Origin: Rhizophagus irregularis
Lineage: Eukaryota; Glomeromycota; Glomeromycetes; Glomerales; Glomeraceae
Length of the DNA stretch: 64,000 nucleotides
Reading direction: 5' to 3'
NCBI RefSeq assembly: GCF_026210795.1
Contig: NC_089433.1
Coordinates: 2,071,001-2,135,000 of the forward strand
Shown: positions 46,586 to 58,619 of the stretch, piece after piece
Layout of the letters: each line of letters opens with the position of its first letter
Position numbering within the stretch: the first letter of the stretch is position 1
The notes under the pieces: generated by a model
What the model was told of the DNA's origin: nothing
What the model saw: only the letters and a program-made list of their open reading frames with translations
Database searches by the model: none
Program-made: the position numbers and the translations under genes

Positions 46586-49412
46586 TTAATTGCTTACACG
46601 TTCCTTAAGTTTGTTATTTTTATGATATGCTGCATTATGACCAGCCTGACCACATATACGACATTTATAAGTATTTCAGCTTGAAGATCCACCATTTGCA
46701 TTACGATCACTTTTTTCAATTTTAACACTACTTTTGAACTGTTTTGTTAGAGGCCGACCTTTTGTTTTTATTTTTAATAGATTTTGAATGTTTTTAAGTT
46801 CATGATGTTCATATTCTTCATTATTAATTGGTGTATTATTATCTGATTGCTCTTCTTGAATGTTATCATCATTATTTATCAAATTTAATCCTCTTTGTCT
46901 TTTTCTCTTATTAATATATTCTTTTAATAGAACTTCCATTTCATTGTCATTAGATTCCAAAGCAAGTAAAGTAGCTTCCCGAGCCATTCCCCATAACCTC
47001 CCATATTTTGTCTTTTTATCAATAGCTTTCTTTAAAATTGAAGCACATTTTGGAATAGTGATTTCTTTGCGTAATAGAAGAATATTATCTGAATCAGTAT
47101 TATTAATAGTTTCTTTTTCATATGCGAACACTAAATTATTTTCTTGAGATAAGTCCATTCCTTGATAAGCATCTTGATACCATCTTTCTGGGATCATTAA
47201 AATATGAAAACCTGCAATTTTTGAAGACATCATTATGTGAAAATAATGACAGCAAATAACCCCCTTTGAAATTGTAGTTAAACATGAACATAAAAAAGAG
47301 ATTTCATTAGAAATTGCAATGTAATGAAAAAACGTCTCTTTTCAGGTCAGATATCACAAATTTTCCAGATCTCCTTAATATCCTCTTTACCAATCTCATC
47401 AATAATTGATTGTAATTTAATCATCTGTACATTATAGTTATCTTCAATAAACCCGACATGTTCTTCCATTTTCTAAAAAAAAAAAAGAAATATGATTAAT
47501 GCATTATGAACTATAACAAATAAAACCTTAACATTCACCATAATCCAAACCCTAATCCTAATCCTATCTAATCCTAATCCTAATCCTAACCCTAATCCTA
47601 ATCCTAATCCTAATCTAAATTCTAACTTTTTAATTCCAACTCCTAACTCTAAAAATTACTTACTTGATCTTGAATAAAATCTACTTCAGAAAAAGAAATT
47701 ATGGTTACTTGAAGATATAATAAACATTGTAACATTTCTTCTTTAATAGTAGTTGCTATATTTATTGTTAAATACTTTTCTAATATCTCAGTTATTGAAG
47801 GAAAAAGATCATCTCCCGTTGATAATAAAATTGAATTTGTAGTTGCAGATCGATATTCATAAAATCTCTTCCATTGAAGTTCTGAAGTAAGCCTTTCAGA
47901 TAAACTATCAACAAGATGACATAAGGTTGAATTGCTTCTGACTGTTTTTTTAATAATTGCATTCATTCCTTCAACTCGTGAAGTAGATTCAATATTAGCT
48001 GTAAATATTTTTCGCAAGTAACAGCGTGCCCATGATTTCTTTGATGGCCATTAGTACTCTAAAAAGATAATCTTTAGCTAATGGGAATTTTTCTAGTAAA
48101 TCATTCCATCATGCAATAAATAAAGCTTCACAAAGACTATTACGACATTTGTAAAAGTTTTTAATAAAGTCACTATAATGGTCCCATTCACTCTCACTAA
48201 TAGGTTGAATGTTGTCCTAATTTGCCTTTCAAATTTTTTGGTAAATTCTGTCCAATATGGTATATACAATGTGCATGATAACTATTTGGAAATTGAACAG
48301 GTATAGTAGCATCTATAGCTGGGTCGGCATCAGTAAAAAATACTAGAGGTTATTTTTCAGTAGCTTGCAATACACATTGTAATATCCATTGGTAAGTTTC
48401 AAATGTTTCATCGCTAATAACAGCTTGTACAAGTAATCTTGTACGTCCATTATTATCCACACCAACAAATACACTTAAAGGCATACTATATATATTTGTT
48501 TTTGCCGTATTATCATTGATGATAATGTCATGATATTTAATTCAGAGTACTACTTGTTCAGGAGTCATCCAAAACAGATGGGTAAGCTGATTATCATTAT
48601 CAAGTTCAAATTTAACAAACAAAGGATCCTCCTGCTTCTTTTGGACAAGATTGATAAGAAGATCAGATGCATCATTATGCATATTACTACGATCAAGTGA
48701 CTTGAACTTTTGTATAGCATTTGACAAGTCCGAATCTGAACAATTCATTTTTGGAAATCTTGCTTTTAGAAGATTTCGTTGTAAAGTAATTGAAAGATTG
48801 CCATATCTGGTCATTATTTCAATTTTGTCTATCATTTCTTTTGTAAATTCTCTATATTTGCTATTAAATTCAAAAGCATCTGGTCTTAATTCATGATTAT
48901 GTTGATTTGCGAATAAACTAACAGTGATACAAGTAGCACGTTCTGGAAAAGTAAAATTTATATGCTAAGGACATTAACATTTTTTGGTTCTAGTATTCCG
49001 CTGTTTTCCTGCTTGCAAAGCAGATTCTGATTTTTTTGATTTAAATTTACCACTAAATTCACATACAAATGTCCTTTTTGTAATTAATTGCGTAGATCTG
49101 TTTTTTTCTATACGATATTTAGTTATTGCAAATCCATTACGTTGGCCATAGTCTTTTAGAAAATCTTCCACTTCTTCCCTAGGAAAGGAAAGTTGTATTA
49201 AAACTGATATTCTCACTAGCAATTTTCACTCGTGTTTCATCAGTATCTAGTTGATCTTGGATGTTATCAGGAATTTTATCATTAATATTTTCATCTTTAT
49301 CTTTACCAATAGTAATAACAGGATTATTGGAAATATCATCATCAGTGAGAATAGGGGTATTAGAAATGTCTTCAGACACGAAAAGTATGTTATGACGATG
49401 TAATAATTCCAT
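46586..49412 (-). pseudogene. FAR1/MULE transposase relic with SWIM and CCHC fingers
   Basis: The order on the minus strand is as follows. First, an acidic N-terminus. Second, a FAR1-type zinc-binding domain (FPREEVEDFLKDYGQRNGFA, RTFVCEFSGKFKSKKS, then ANQHNHELRPD). Third, a MULE DDE core (LSVFVGVDNNGRTRLLVQAV, PLVFFTDADPAID, HAHCIYHIGQNLPKNLKG). Fourth, the STSRVEGMNAIIKK motif. Fifth, a SWIM finger (SFLCSCL...GVICCHYFH). Last, a CRICGQAGHNAAYH zinc knuckle, ending ERVSN. Breaks include a frameshift near 49190, TGG-to-TGA after PEQVVL at about 48540, and several stops at 48050-48360. FAR1-type MULE transposases move Mutator-like elements; this copy is dead. The inferred intron at about 47473-47662 is unusual. 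Confidence 0.82.
47527..47640. repeat. interstitial telomere-like CCTAAT repeats
   Basis: Runs of (CCTAAT)n with occasional CCCTAA units fill most of an inferred intron of the FAR1/MULE relic. On the minus strand the donor is GATCAA|GTAAGT near 47662 and the acceptor is a T-run plus AG near 47473. The array is degenerate, so it is not a chromosome end. Confidence 0.8.
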
Positions 49413-50929
49413 AACTAAAGAGAAAGTTACAGAAAGGTGAAAGTCTTACGTGAAATAAAGATGCTTACATGAAAAGAATAAGGTTTACAAAAAAAAGGTA
49501 AAAAGTTTAGTAAAAAGGAGAGTTTACATGGAAAAAAAGGTAAAAAAGAAAAAAGTTTTGTAAAAAGGAAAGTTTCGCAAGGAGTAAATAAATCAAATCA
49601 GTTTATTACATAATCACATCAGCGATTTAATTAGTAATCATCGCCTAATAATAATTTTTTGAGAGAGCGATGCATGATAAATTTCATATGGTAATACAAT
49701 ATATTTATTATAAAGCAGTATATAAAACTATCACACTCTGCGATATTTACATTTATTCTTTTAACAAAATGTATTATGAAAAATTTGAAAATTTTACAAA
49801 TTTATATAGCTGATAGCTTTTTATTATCAAAAAAATATTTATATTTAAAAATTAAAAATCTGTTCCTACTTCCTACTATAACTGATAATGTTAAACTCTG
49901 AAATCTACAAAATGAAAAGTTAAAGAATATTAGTAAACGTTCTTATATAAAAAACCAAAATCTGCTTCCTTCCATCCTCTTTAGAAACATTTATTCATTT
50001 CAAATTCTAAGTTTTAATCTAAAACTTACAAAAAGAGAAGTAAAAGAATATTAGTGAACGTTCTTAATATATAAAAGAAATAAATTCCGCTTTCTCCCTC
50101 CTTTAGAGATACTTACTTATATTTAAGTTCCAGTCTGAACCTTATAAAAGAAATTAAAAAATGTTAATAAATATTTTTACAAATCCTGCACCCCTCTCTT
50201 TTAAAAACATTCGCTACTTAGATGTCTTTAATGTTAAGTTTCAATTCAAAATCTACAAAAGTAAAGAACGTTAATATCATTCTTATATAATTCTACTCAC
50301 TTACTTACTCTTTATAAATATTTACCATATCAATTCCTACAAACTGGAATCTTTAAAAAATATTATAAACATTTTTAATAAAAAAAATAAATAAAAAATC
50401 AGTTTACTTAAAAACTGGAAAAAAGTAAAAACCAAAATAATATTAAAAAAATTCAGTTTAAAAAAACTGAAAAAGAAATAAAGAAAATAAATTTTGGTTT
50501 AAGAAACCAAAAAGAAAATAAAAAAATAAATAAAATTTTAGTTAAACCTGTATCTACTGTATAGAATTTCTAAATAATGCGTAGAATTTCTGTTTTTCTA
50601 AATAAAAATTTTTTTAAACAATTTTTTTTTATCTTTAAAAAAAAAGATTGATAAATAATAATTCGATCTCTAAAAAATTTTTAAATAATAATTGGATCCA
50701 ATCAAACCCAATCAAGTTTGATCACTAAATAATAATTCAATAAATCAGTAAAAATAAAATACAGCACTATATCAAAAAAAAGGCTAGTAATGCTAAAATT
50801 GTAATTAATTCGCAGCAAAGTATAAACTGACAAAATAAACAATATTCAGTTTTATTCAGTTTATTTTTAGTTTATATGGTAATTATTCATATTATTTTCA
50901 CGTAAAAAAAATAAATCGAATTTCAAATA
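49413..50929. other. AT-rich interval with degenerate tandem repeats
   Basis: No gene. From about 49860 to 50340, four degenerate copies of a 100-120-bp unit recur, with TAAAGAATATTAGTRAACGTTCTTA and a C/T-rich TCCTCTTTAGAAACATT block. After that the sequence is A-rich and featureless. Confidence 0.55.
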
Positions 50930-51136
50930 TTAACTACTTAATATTTTGTCAACAGTAGCTTCAACATCAAATACATTTGAACCATGGTTAATAACAGGTA
51001 ATAAATGTAGTTCAATAACTACATTTACTTCTATATTAAGTAATTTTTTTAATTCCAAATTATTTATATTGACCCATTTTTCGATTTCTGTAACATCTCT
51101 TTAATTAGGAATATTTGAATCACTATTACTCTTTTC

Positions 51137-51322
51137 TATACATGCCACCCAAATTATTTTGGACTGCCGTAATTATAAGTAAAATCCCAAATTCAATTAT
51201 GACATCCCAAATTATTTTGGCACTTTACATAGTAAATTATATATAAATTAAATGAATTACGACATTCCAAATTATAATTATGGCAATTATGGCATCCCAA
51301 AATAATTTGGGCAGCATGTATA
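51137..51322. mobile_element. 186-bp MITE with perfect 8-bp target duplication
   Basis: CTCTTTTC flanks both sides (51129-51136 and 51323-51330). The terminal inverted repeats are TATACATGCCACCCAAATTA and the reverse complement of its partner TATACATGCTGCCCAAATTA. Eight-base duplications suggest hAT-type mobilisation. Removing it rejoins the reading frame of the surrounding hAT relic (DEKS to NSDSNIPN). Confidence 0.85.
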
Positions 51323-51977
51323 CTCTTTTCGTCATTATCGTTATCATTGTTATTGTCGTCATCATCATTGTTATCATTATTGTTATCATCATTATCATTA
51401 TTATTATTGTAATCATTATCCCCATCATTCCCATTACTATCATCACTATCATCAAAAAAAATCATTTCCTTCATCCTTGTCTAAACCATCACTTGCATTA
51501 GCTTTAGATAACGCTTCTCATATAGAAGATTGAAAATCGTTTTCTGATACACCTACATAAGCATACTTTAGTTCTTTTTGGGCATTTGTAATATAATATC
51601 TATAAAGCTTGACCATAGCTTCCAGTTTTTCAACTTTTAATTTAGATCTTCTTTGATTTGCAAACTATCCCAATACTGAAAAAACTCTCTTACATCTAGC
51701 ATTGTAAGGAGTTATTGCTAATATTTTTAATGCTAATTTTTGTATATAATTTTCTTCACTATGGACAGAATTGTATAAAATCCACCAAGTAAGAACATCA
51801 CCCCTACTTGCACTATATGGAATATTGTATTCTTTTTTTCTTAAATAAAAGGATTGGATCTGAAAAATCAAATCAGCAGAAGAAAGTTTATCACCACCCA
51901 TATTGATCCATATTTTCATGACCAAAATATACACATTACATAAAATAGTTGATTGTAAACTTATTTCTAAATTAATA

Positions 51978-53322
51978 CACTGCCCTACAATAAATTACCG
52001 GATTTGACAAAATTTGCATAGCAATTTTCACGTTGCATATAAGTTTATGAATTTTTAATAAAATTCAGCCAGAATTTTTTTATTTGAAAGCTGATCATAG
52101 ATAGTTTTTATGTATCAAAATAAATAAATATGATTAATTATAAATATAAAAAAGTTTTCTCATTGCAAAATAATACAAAAAATTATGAAATTCTCACTTT
52201 TTTTCAGTAATGGATCAACTCTTTAAAATTTTAGAAAATTTTCTTTATTTTTTAATACAAGAAAGCTACAATTGATTGGCTTTCAAACAAAAAAAGTTTG
52301 ACTGAATTTTGTAGAGAATTCGTTAAGTTTCATATAGACTAAAATTTGTCAATTATTGTTAATTTTACTATGTAATTACAAATTTTTATAAGATTTACTA
52401 GTAAAATTGTTGATTTTCGGGCTATATGAAACTTTATGAATTCTCAATAAAATTCAGTCAAAATTTTTTTATTTGAAAGCCAATAAATTGTAGCTTTCAT
52501 GTATTAAAAAGTAAAGAAAATTTTCTAAAATTTTAAAGAGTTGACACACCCTATAAAAAGTATTATACTTAAAATATACTTAAAATATACTTAATTTAAA
52601 AATTGCAAAATACTTATAATATATTTTTAATATATCTAAAATATACTTAAAATTATCTTAAAATATATGTCTAATATATTTAATTTTTGCTCATATATTT
52701 AAAATATATTTAAATTATATTTAAATTAAAATTTAAGTATATTATAAGATTATTATAAGTATATTTTTTATATACTTAAAATATACTTAAAATATATTAT
52801 AAAATATATTATAAGAATATTTTAAGTATGTAAAAAATATATCTATAATATACTTAAATTTTAATTTAAATATAATTTAAGTATATTTTAAGTATTTGGG
52901 CAAAAATTAAATATATTAGAAATATATTTTAAGATAATTTTAAATACATTTTAAGTATATTATAAGTATTTCGCAATTTTTAAATTAAATATATTTTAAG
53001 TATATTTTAAATATATTTTAAGTATATTTTAAATATATTTTAAAAAGTTTTTAATTATATTTTAAATATAAATACTTTTTATAGGGCCATTGCTGAAAAA
53101 AAGTGAAAATTTCATAATTTTTTGTATTATTTTGCAATGAGAAAACTTTTTTATATTTATAATTAATCATATTTATTTATTTTGATACATAAAATCTATC
53201 TACGATCAACTTTCAAATAAAAAAATTCTGGCTAAATTTTATTAAAAATTCGTAAACTTATATGCAACGTGAAAATTGCTATGTAAATTTTGTCAAATCC
53301 GGTAATTTATTGTAGGGGAGTG
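51978..53322. mobile_element. foldback-type element with 240-bp inverted arms and TA duplication
   Basis: The left arm starts CACTGCCCTACAATAAATTA and the right arm is its near-perfect inverse, ending TAATTTATTGTAGGGGAGTG. The arms are about 240 bp and differ at only a few positions. TA lies on both sides (51976-51977 and 53323-53324), which fits the Tc1/mariner/pogo group. The interior holds a second, nested palindrome (about 52210-52556) and a long AT-rich palindrome. There is no coding frame. It is inserted in the BED-hAT relic. Confidence 0.82.
52548..53090. repeat. nested ATATACTTAAA palindrome
   Basis: It begins CCCTATAAAAAGTATTATAC and ends ATACTTTTTATAGGG, with a core of alternating AATATACTTAAAATATACTT and its inverse. 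The near-perfect symmetry shows a palindromic insertion inside the foldback element. Confidence 0.7.
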
Positions 53323-53675
53323 TATTAAAAAAATTGTAAAAAATTCTTAATAATTATAAATCCCAATAAAAAATATTTACCTCTATAGTGTGGATGAAGT
53401 AAGTATGCTAAAAGATAAAGTTGGATATTGAATTCTTGCCAACATTTATTAAAAAGTTTAATACATTGATATTTAAAGTTATAATCAGAAATAGGTGGAA
53501 GTGATTTAATTTTTCATGTAAGTTTAATTAATTTAACAAAACAATCTGCAAGAATGCAAGTGTTGTTGTTTTAAATTCTAATGATTTAACAACTGATTTT
53601 ACAGGTTCTAAAAGGATATTTACAGCTTTTACATCGGTAAAAAAAGATTGACTTCAAATAAGTTCTGAAATATTT

Positions 53676-53918
53676 AAGGTTGCCTACCTAAACCTTTCCA
53701 AATTTCTACAATTAGTTTCTCCAAAATTTTACTATAGTTTTATTATAGTTTTGGTAAAGTTTTGGCAGTTTTGGCATTTATAGTAAGTTTCATCAGGTTT
53801 CACTTTTCTCCAGAGTTTTGCCAACTTTTTAATAAGACCTTCATATAGTTTCAGCAAAGTTTCGCTATTTCAGCATTTCGCCAACTTGCCAAAACCCTTT
53901 AGTTTCTCCAGCAACCTT
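53676..53918. mobile_element. possible 243-bp MITE
   Basis: The ends are AAGGTTGC...TTTCTCCAAA and TTTCTCCAGCAACCTT, an 8-bp perfect inverted terminus plus further inverted TTTCTCC/GGAGAAAC pairing. It interrupts the BED-hAT relic coding trace. I found no clear target duplication, so it is weakly supported. Confidence 0.4.
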
Positions 53919-54454
53919 AGAAACATCAGTACTTAACTTTTTTGGAGTTTCATTTAAAATCTTGATTATTAAAAAAAAATTAGTAAACAAATATATAATG
54001 CAAAAATAACATACTATCCTTTCTTAATCCTTACATTTTTAAGTATTTGTTCTAATTACAAAATAGAATCTGTGCAATCCCAAGCTGTAGTCCACCTAGT
54101 TATAACATAAGTTTTTAGTCTATCTCTTTTTATTTCATTTGTTATCTTTGAACGTAACTCTTCACCAGTTTGATAAGATTGCTTAAAGTATTTAACTATT
54201 TTTTGACATTTTGAAATAACATCCTTTGCAAATATTGTTTGCAAATATCAGTCGAAATCAAATTTACATGATAAGTGATGCATCTGATTGGTAATATGTG
54301 TTTGTACTTTGTATCGTTCAGCAATTCTTTTTTAGTAGCTGTACAAGCAGATGCATGATCTGATACAACTGCTGCAAAATTTTCTGCACCAACTTTAGTG
54401 ATTACTTTATTCAATTAATCAGCAAGAAAATTTACCGTTATCACCGGCATCTGC

Positions 54455-55290
54455 TATATACCGATAGATGAAGTCCTAATATTTATAAATATATATATCC
54501 TTGTTTGGTTTAGATTTTATTATTTCAATTTATTCAAAATTTCAAACTGTGATAATTTCCTTTAATATCTTCATAATATCATTATTTTTGTTTTATTAAT
54601 TTTTATTTTAAATATTAATTTTATCAATTATTAAACGTTTTCTAATATGAAGCCATATTAGTAACTCTATATTAACAACTAATACAATTATTAATAACCA
54701 TTAATTTTCCCAGTTCCAATCTGAAGATTGGTCTTTAACCATTAATAATTTCAATTTCAATCCGAAGATTGGTAGAGTTCAATCAACTCCAAAACCTCGA
54801 TCTTAAATATCTTTTCAAGTTACAATAATAAATTGATTATCTCTCGATTATCCATCTAAAACTCAACATTTCCCATCACAATTTATCAATTTATCATTAT
54901 CCATGACTTTGTTCAAACTATCCATCATAATTTGTTATTATCCATAATTTGTCTAAACTGTCCATAATTTTTATTGTCCATAAATTGTCCATTCTATTGT
55001 CAAAGTCCTCCTAATATTATATCATTTCATTAACGTGATAATAATCTATTTATACTAAACTAATAATAACTAATCTAATAATATAAATAATTATAAATAA
55101 CTGAACTATAAATAAATATTACTATAAATAACTATCTATTGTACAATTATAGTAATGTATTTTCTAATTATTTCAGTTAAATATTCTTCCATCAGCTGAA
55201 TGTTTATCCATATTCCATTTGGTATATTATTCATCCTTCAGGTAATTATTCTTCTGATTACGTGATTATCTTGATATCAAGGGTTATACC
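54455..55290. mobile_element. insertion of unknown type in the BED-hAT relic
   Basis: The hAT coding trace stops at about 54455 and resumes near 55300. The inserted stretch has direct repeats TCCAATCTGAAGATTGGT and TTTCAATCCGAAGATTGGTA, both containing a hairpin, and several ATTATCCATAATTTG repeats. Paired ends and target duplication were not found. A solo LTR is one possibility. Confidence 0.35.
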
Positions 55291-56080
55291 ATATAAGAAT
55301 TTGCTGAAAGATTTTTTATGCAATATCAGATATATAATCTCTTTTCGATTAGATGTTATAATTACAAATGCATATAACAATTGCCCTAAAGGACTTGTTC
55401 AACCATCAAAACCTATTTAAAAATAATAATAATTAATAAATTTGTTTCTAATAATAAAAAAAAAAATATTTTTTATTTTATTACCCAACATTAAATTTTT
55501 TGTTCTCTTCAGTTCTAAATGCTGATCAACTACAATGTTAGCTAATTCTTCATATAAAAAATCTTGTGAAAGTGTATTTGCAGATGAAGGATCATATTCT
55601 AAATATAAACTTTTAACCATATCAATAAAAAATGGATGTTCAATAAGACGAAAGGAGACTCCACAGCAAATAAAAAATTTTACTACTGTACGATCACAAA
55701 TTTGCTTTTTAATTAGTTCTATTGTATTAGATTCACTGTATTTTATAATTAATTGCTGATGTCCTATTTTTTTTAGATGGTACTTCTGCTGCTTCTAATT
55801 GAAAAGTTCGACTTTCACCACGTGTTTTAACCATAAATAAAAATTTTTCTTTGATATCTGAGGGTACTTTATTATGACAACTAAGCGCTAAGTGTACTTT
55901 TATACTATTAGGTTCACTATATGTTTGACTTCATGAACAATATTTACACTTGCAATCTTGATGTCCTTCTTTTTTTTCTTCAATAGCTGTAAAAAAATTC
56001 TAAATTTCTTTTAGTTTTTAACCTGGCTTAGCATTTAGCTTTTTTTAGTATAAAAGATATTGGATTTTCACTTTCACTTA

Positions 56081-57127
56081 TTTTTACTTGTTTTATTTTA
56101 TAAAAGAAAAGCAGCAAAACAAAGAAAACTTCAACATTTGAATAAAGAATATCAAACAAATATGCATTATGTATAATTTGATGTACAAAATGTAATATAA
56201 TATACTATGACGTTATTGACATAAATCATTTTGGCAATTTCAGCAATTATGTCTGTAATTTGTATAAATTCAATTTGGCTGTAAAAATAAATATGGCAAT
56301 ATGTCAAAAAAAATGGTCATGCTAAAATTATTACGACAGATTTTTACAGACATAATGCCAAACTGTAATTAATTCGCGGAGAAATATATACTAAGTGATT
56401 GATCTCACATAACTGGTCTATACTACAATAGTGAATTTGAATTTATTGCTTGAAGTGAAGCAAGTAAAACAATATTCTGCTCTATTTCTATAGTACTATT
56501 CACTATATAATCTATAATTTCCATGTTTTCTATTACAAATAGGATACAGTGAGCTCTATGGCTGAGATGATGCAAAAATATAATTATCAATCTCTCTAAA
56601 ATTCAAAATATAGAAAGTGCTCTAAGACGAATTTGATAATTAATTCTTGATTAGATTTGACTTCGAAAGTAATAGGCCCTTTTTCTTCACATTGCTCAGA
56701 AAAAGATAAATCAGATATTTTATTTTCTGGTTTTGAATTTATGAAAAGGTGATCATCTGATAATTATCATGGCTTAAGTTCTGTTTCTCTTTTATATTTT
56801 TTGTATAAATTGGAGCAAATCTTATTTAATAAAATATTTGGCAAACTAGTTAATTTAGTATGCCAATTCAGATATTCAGGGATTAGTATTTTATCAGATT
56901 TGATTATTTTTTTTTTTATATTATTGCAAACAATTTAAATCCCTTTTTTCTTATAATTCAAAAATTTTCAGATAGAAAGCTGTTTAATAATATTTCATTC
57001 TTATCATATTTTTAAAAAATAGTTAAATAAATCATTTCCTGTTGTCTAAAAGATCAGAAAGGAGTAATTAGATTATGCAGTTATCTCAATTTTACGCTGT
57101 TCACATTTAATAAAATAATATTCAGCT
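56081..57127. other. interval with small decayed repeats
   Basis: No gene is supported. 56340-56400 shares CTGTAATTAATTCGCGGAGA with 50795-50820 (TTGTAATTAATTCGCAGC), so a short repeat family flanks the BED-hAT relic on both sides. ATTTTGGCAATTTCAGCAAT inverted motifs at 56220-56370 suggest a MITE. Confidence 0.4.
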
Positions 57128-57690
57128 TTATACCTGGTACCTTCTATATATACTTTCTTCATCATCATGATCTAATTTACATAATGGATATGATGTTCCA
57201 TCAGTAATTCCATAATAATCAAAATTTTCACTATTAAATTCTCTATATAGATTAGAATATTGATCTAATATCTTGTTGCAAAAATAGATGTGATTATAAG
57301 TTGGATTATTTCTATTTGCTTGATGTGTGATTAATGAAATTATTTCTGGTGTCATGATTTTTTTTTCATGTGATGAAAACTGATACTTAATATAGTAAAA
57401 ACCTTTTATACATCGGCCAATTACCTTTCCTTTACTATACTCATTCTCACACCCTAAACATAAACCTGAACTCTTAAATTCATACCCATCATTACATTCA
57501 TCATTATAATATAGTAATGATAGATAAGGATATTCTTTTAATGTCATATTGATATAAGGAGTACAAGCATCATATGGGATGATCGGTGAATTATCTGAAC
57601 TGATTACAGAGGAATTATTTGAAAAATTAGAGTCATAAGATGGAGTAATAGATGTGGTTGAAATGTTTATCTCAACTAAATCTAAGTATT
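57128..57690 (-). pseudogene. Cys-rich protein fragment of unknown family
   Basis: The frame has an ATG at 57547 but stays open upstream (PIIPYDACTPYIN) to about 57680, where it ends at a possible splice site, so the fragment probably lacks its start. Visible features are YEFKSSGLCLGCENEYSKGK with a CxxC pair, CIKGFYYIKYQFSSHEKK, and an acidic C-terminal stretch DHDDEESIYRRYQV. Further minus-strand traces full of stops lie upstream at 57700-58260 (NTMKQQVYQEVKKLLPDILV, NFTVPSKQEVEYDLMQQLSV). I do not recognise the protein; decay and context suggest an old mobile-element or lineage-specific gene. Confidence 0.4.
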
Positions 57691-58287
57691 ACCTTTGTGT
57701 TTCAGATGCATTATTCTAATTATTTTTTGGGGTCTGATAATTACCAGTGATCAGCATAAAATCTATAATATTTTGGATTTGAGTATTATTAAGGCTTAAA
57801 ATTGCATTTGTATTATAGGTAATTTGCTTTATTTTTCACATCTACTGCATTAAATAATTTATATAATTTTCTTGCCTTAGATAGTTATTAACGTAGATTA
57901 ATATTACTAATATATCTGGAAGTAGTTTTTTAACTTCTTGGTATACTTGTTGTTTCATAGTATTAATTTTAACTTTATTGATAATACGAATTTCATTAAT
58001 TCTTTTATCATAACTTTCTGCAAAACCATATTAGTATAAAATCTCCTCATGTTCAGAATGAATAACTTTTCAAAACTTATAGATTATACTCTTTGCTGTA
58101 ATAAAAAATTGCTATTTTTTATTGATTACTGGTGAATTAAGCAAAATTTTTATATCTATATTAATGGATAGAACAGATAGTTGTTGCATTAAGTCATATT
58201 CCACTTCCTGTTTAGAAGGAACAGTGAAATTGCCATCTTCAAATAAATTCTTTCTGAAGGATAAGTTATAGTCCAACTAGTTACCCT

Positions 58288-58337
58288 AGCCGTTTATTAC
58301 TAAATAATATAATTATATTATTTAGTAATAAACGGCT
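58288..58337. repeat. perfect 50-bp palindrome
   Basis: AGCCGTTTATTACTAAATAA reads identically in reverse complement through the centre at 58312/58313, with no mismatch over 50 bp. Confidence 0.9.
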
Positions 58338-58377
58338 TAGATTAGGTTATTTAAGTAGGTAACAGTCTAACAATAAG

Positions 58378-58495
58378 TAGGTAATAATCTAAAATAATGT
58401 TACTTAGTTATTGTTAAACTGTTGCCTAGTTATGACTAGGTAATAATCTAAAATAATGTTACTTAGTTATTGTTAAACTGTTGCCTAGTTATGAC
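58378..58495. repeat. two perfect 59-bp tandem copies
   Basis: TAGGTAATAATCTAAAATAA starts both copies (58378 and 58437) and both end in TAGTTATGAC. The sequence between contains inverted TAACAGT/ACTGTT motifs shared with the preceding 40 bp. Confidence 0.9.
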
Positions 58496-58619
58496 TAAAT
58501 AATTTAAATAATCTAAATAATCGAAATATACCTATTTTTATTTAGTTCTATGCATCAATAATCATTTTCTAATATAATTTATGATATTGGGATTCTATGG
58601 TTGATTGGTTGTTGAATTC

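Larger units (their letters stand above)
50930..56080 (-). pseudogene. BED-finger hAT transposase relic broken by insertions
   Basis: Read on the minus strand, the N-terminus has a BED-type finger (GHQDCKCKYCS, then SIKVHLALSCHNKVP) at about 55870-55970. LSQDFLYEELANIVVDQHLE and the core blocks ENFAAVVSDHASACTATKKE and TYVITRWTTAWDCTDSIL follow. The C-terminal dimerisation region is ALKILAITPYNARCKRVFSV at about 51660-51740, followed by a TAG in place of an expected Trp and LKVEKLEAMVKLYRYYITNA. An Asp/Asn-rich tail of GAT/AAT microsatellite type follows (51330-51450), and the final stop is at 50930. It is interrupted by elements at 51137-51322 and 51978-53322, probably at 53676-53918, and by a stretch at about 54455-55290. 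Several stops are present as well. Confidence 0.75.

Noticed and set aside
47527-47640. A chromosome end (telomere)
   Set aside because: The CCTAAT repeats are degenerate, only about 110 bp long and flanked on both sides by exons of the same transposase relic.
51280-51501. Ile/Val-rich plus-strand frame opposite the Asp/Asn-rich stretch
   Set aside because: It is the complement of a GAT/AAT microsatellite in the hAT relic tail, and the hydrophobic run is an artefact of that composition.
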